Origin: Paenibacillus mangrovi | Lineage (GTDB): Bacteria; Bacillota; Bacilli; Paenibacillales; Paenibacillaceae | Direction of reading: 5' to 3' | Assembly (NCBI RefSeq): GCF_022898935.1 | Contig: NZ_JALIRP010000001.1 | Coordinates: 930,001-994,000, forward strand | Length of the DNA: 64,000 nucleotides | Shown: in pieces, positions 62,653 to 64,000 of the stretch | Numbering within the stretch: position 1 is the stretch's first letter | Layout: every line of letters starts with the position of its first letter | Program-made: the position numbers and the translations under genes | Notes under the pieces: model-generated | What the model saw: only the letters and a program-made list of their open reading frames with translations | Told to the model about the DNA's origin: nothing | Database searches by the model: none

Positions 62653-63579
62653 ATGAAGAGATTCAAAAAGTTTTATGTCGAGCTGACAAGCCGCTGTAAT
62701 CTGGCCTGCACCTTCTGCCCGCCAACACACAGGGCTACCAATTATATTACGATTGAGCAGTTTACTCATACACTGGATGAAATTAAGCCATACACGGACT
62801 ATATTTATTTTCATGTCAAGGGAGAACCGCTGCTGCATCCCCATATTGACCAGCTCCTGGATATTGCCCATGAAAAAGGTTTTAAGGTGAATATTACATC
62901 TAACGGAACGCTGCTGCATAAAGCAGGACCGAAGCTGATGAACAAGCCTGCGCTTCGGCAGATGAATTTTTCATTGCACAGCTTTGACGGTCATGTTGGC
63001 TCGAAGGACAAGGATTTGTACATTGCCAAAGTTCTGAACTTCGTCAAGGAAGCGATGGCTAATTCGAATCTGATCGTATCGCTTAGACTGTGGAACCTCG
63101 ATATGGACAATGCCACGAATCTGGAGCGGAGCCGCAACCGTGAAATGCTGGAATATATCGAAAACGAATTTGGTCTGGATTATAAAATTGATGAAAAAGT
63201 TGAGCCGGGCAAAGGCATCAAGATCGCGGACCGGATTTATATTAATATGGATCATGAATTCGAATGGCCCGATTTGAAGGCGGAAGAGGATTTTGAACCG
63301 GGCTTCTGCCATGGTCTCCGCAATCAGGCTGGTGTGCTGGTGGATGGTACTGTCATCCCTTGCTGTCTGGATGGTGAGGGGATCATCAATTTGGGTAACA
63401 TATATCAGAATGGTTTTACGGATATCATTGAAGGTGAACGCGCAACCAAGATTGTTGATGGGTTCTCGCGCCGTGAAGTAGTCGAGGAGCTTTGCCGCAA
63501 ATGTGGATACCGGAAGCGTTTTAACCATAAGGCCAACGGTTTCGCGGCTGAGTCTGACAAACATGTGAGTTGTAACTAA
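62653..63579 (+). CDS. Radical SAM/SPASM-domain protein
   Basis: A 308-aa radical SAM enzyme. The 4Fe-4S motif is CNLACTFC (C15, C19, C22). The C-terminal SPASM-like region has further cysteines: GFCHGL, IPCCLDGEGI and ELCRKCGYRKRF. GEPLLHP and ITSNGTLL are standard barrel motifs. The second ATG (62653) is preferred, 8 nt after GGAG. SPASM proteins mature peptides or modify tRNA and cofactors. No precursor peptide gene is seen next to it, so the substrate is open. Confidence 0.9.
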   Translation: MKRFKKFYVELTSRCNLACTFCPPTHRATNYITIEQFTHTLDEIKPYTDYIYFHVKGEPLLHPHIDQLLDIAHEKGFKVNITSNGTLLHKAGPKLMNKPALRQMNFSLHSFDGHVGSKDKDLYIAKVLNFVKEAMANSNLIVSLRLWNLDMDNATNLERSRNREMLEYIENEFGLDYKIDEKVEPGKGIKIADRIYINMDHEFEWPDLKAEEDFEPGFCHGLRNQAGVLVDGTVIPCCLDGEGIINLGNIYQNGFTDIIEGERATKIVDGFSRREVVEELCRKCGYRKRFNHKANGFAAESDKHVSCN

Positions 63580-63809
63580 TTTTTGTTGCATCCTGGAAGA
63601 TAATTTGCCATCAATCTTGAATATAATGTCAAAGCCTGAAATCTTTTATGGATCAGGCTTTTTTTATTATTAATTCCAACTTGCGGGCATTCTCCCTGGG
63701 CCAGAGTGATAAGGACCGCTGCGACAGATAAACATGAAGCTAGAATAATCCCATCCCGGAAAGAGTAGCTATGGATAATGGGGCCGATCGCCATGGTAAA
63801 GTTCAACAC
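63576..63809 (-). pseudogene. Possible MFS transporter remnant
   Basis: A minus-strand frame begins with NFTMAIGPIIHSYSF and continues with a hydrophobic helix (IILASCLSVAAVLITLAQ). This resembles the last helices of an MFS exporter. There is no start signal, and the frame runs through the radical-SAM terminator, so at most the upper part is a relic. Confidence 0.3.
63631..63665 (+). terminator. Terminator after radical SAM gene
   Basis: AAAGCCTGA (63631-63639) pairs with TCAGGCTTT (63653-63661) and continues into T residues. Confidence 0.85.
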
Positions 63810-63911
63810 CCATTTTAATTAATAACCAAACTTTACTGGCAGGACCTCTTCATGGTTCAATTAGCATGGGAACAAAGACTAATATTTGTTATATTATCCA
63901 TTTATGAGTGA

Positions 63912-63958
63912 AAATCACTGCTTTGTAGTGTATGATTTGAAAAGGCACTTTGGAACCG
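63912..63958 (+). promoter_or_regulatory. Promoter-like dyad element at window end
   Basis: A 47-nt element with TATGAT (63931-63936) inside nested inverted repeats (AAATCACT...AGTG...TGATTT). It is 37/47 identical to 34715-34761. It probably drives a plus-strand gene beyond the window. The rest of 63830-64000 shows no gene. Confidence 0.45.
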
Positions 63959-64000
63959 AATAGAACAGATATCGGTTTTGGTTTAAGAAGTGGTCTGCAT

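Noticed and set aside
1-64000. CRISPR arrays, tRNA or rRNA genes and a replication origin.
   Set aside because: I saw no regularly spaced repeats, no tRNA-like cloverleaf or rRNA sequence, and no DnaA-box cluster while reading the window.

Overview
The window looks like a chromosome segment of an endospore-forming, low-to-mid GC Firmicute, most likely Paenibacillus (inference). The reasons are strong GGAGG ribosome sites, frequent GTG/TTG starts, YesM/YesN-type sensor pairs beside sugar ABC transporters, CcpA (cre) and Zur boxes, a Bacillus-type spore transglutaminase and copper-amine-oxidase-like stalk proteins. I saw no rRNA, tRNA or CRISPR array.

1-12.1 kb: an EamA permease, then a surface-glycosylation block. 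It holds two GT-A-like glycosyltransferases (one fused to a fascin-like beta-trefoil, with a stand-alone trefoil gene beside it), a DegT sugar aminotransferase, a GNAT, two tandem GT61-type transferases with extremely basic N-termini, and an operon galU - UDP-glucuronate decarboxylase - ugd that predicts UDP-xylose synthesis.

12.1-21 kb: a glucuronide-use locus with a GH2 beta-glucuronidase, a CUT1 importer lacking its own ATPase, and a YesM/YesN pair. 21-24.3 kb (minus strand): an envelope-lipid operon of methyltransferase, PAP2 phosphatase, DedA remnant and VanRS-like two-component system. 24.5-29.4 kb: an SDR with a broken active-site motif, then a zinc-uptake operon (znuC-znuB-znuA-cobW GTPase) behind three Zur boxes.

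29.4-39.9 kb is a scrambled accessory hot spot. Parts of an ancestral run cobW - alcohol dehydrogenase - terminator - rbsA occur two or three times. Both dehydrogenase copies are broken, one by an IS256-type transposase remnant. Between them lie a holin remnant, an AT-rich glycosyltransferase, small proteins, a VWA lipoprotein, and a PrsW-like membrane protease fused to a C-terminal polymorphic-toxin domain (DUF6883-like). That gene is followed by a DUF4926-like immunity candidate and a decayed Imm53-like gene. The toxin module is the best candidate for an unusual system.

39.9-48.1 kb: an intact CUT2 (RbsA/C/B-type) sugar importer with a three-component sensor (response regulator, histidine kinase, membrane-anchored sugar-binding protein). 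48.1-52.2 kb: GNAT, YdcF-type protein, TetR-controlled MFS exporter and methyltransferase. 52.3-57.9 kb: a Paenibacillus-style intergenic dyad, then a lantibiotic-immunity-like ABC exporter, two-component system and stalk protein. 58.3-64 kb: an SgrR-type regulator, chemoreceptor, tgl, radical-SAM/SPASM enzyme, and a promoter-like element also found at 34.7 kb.
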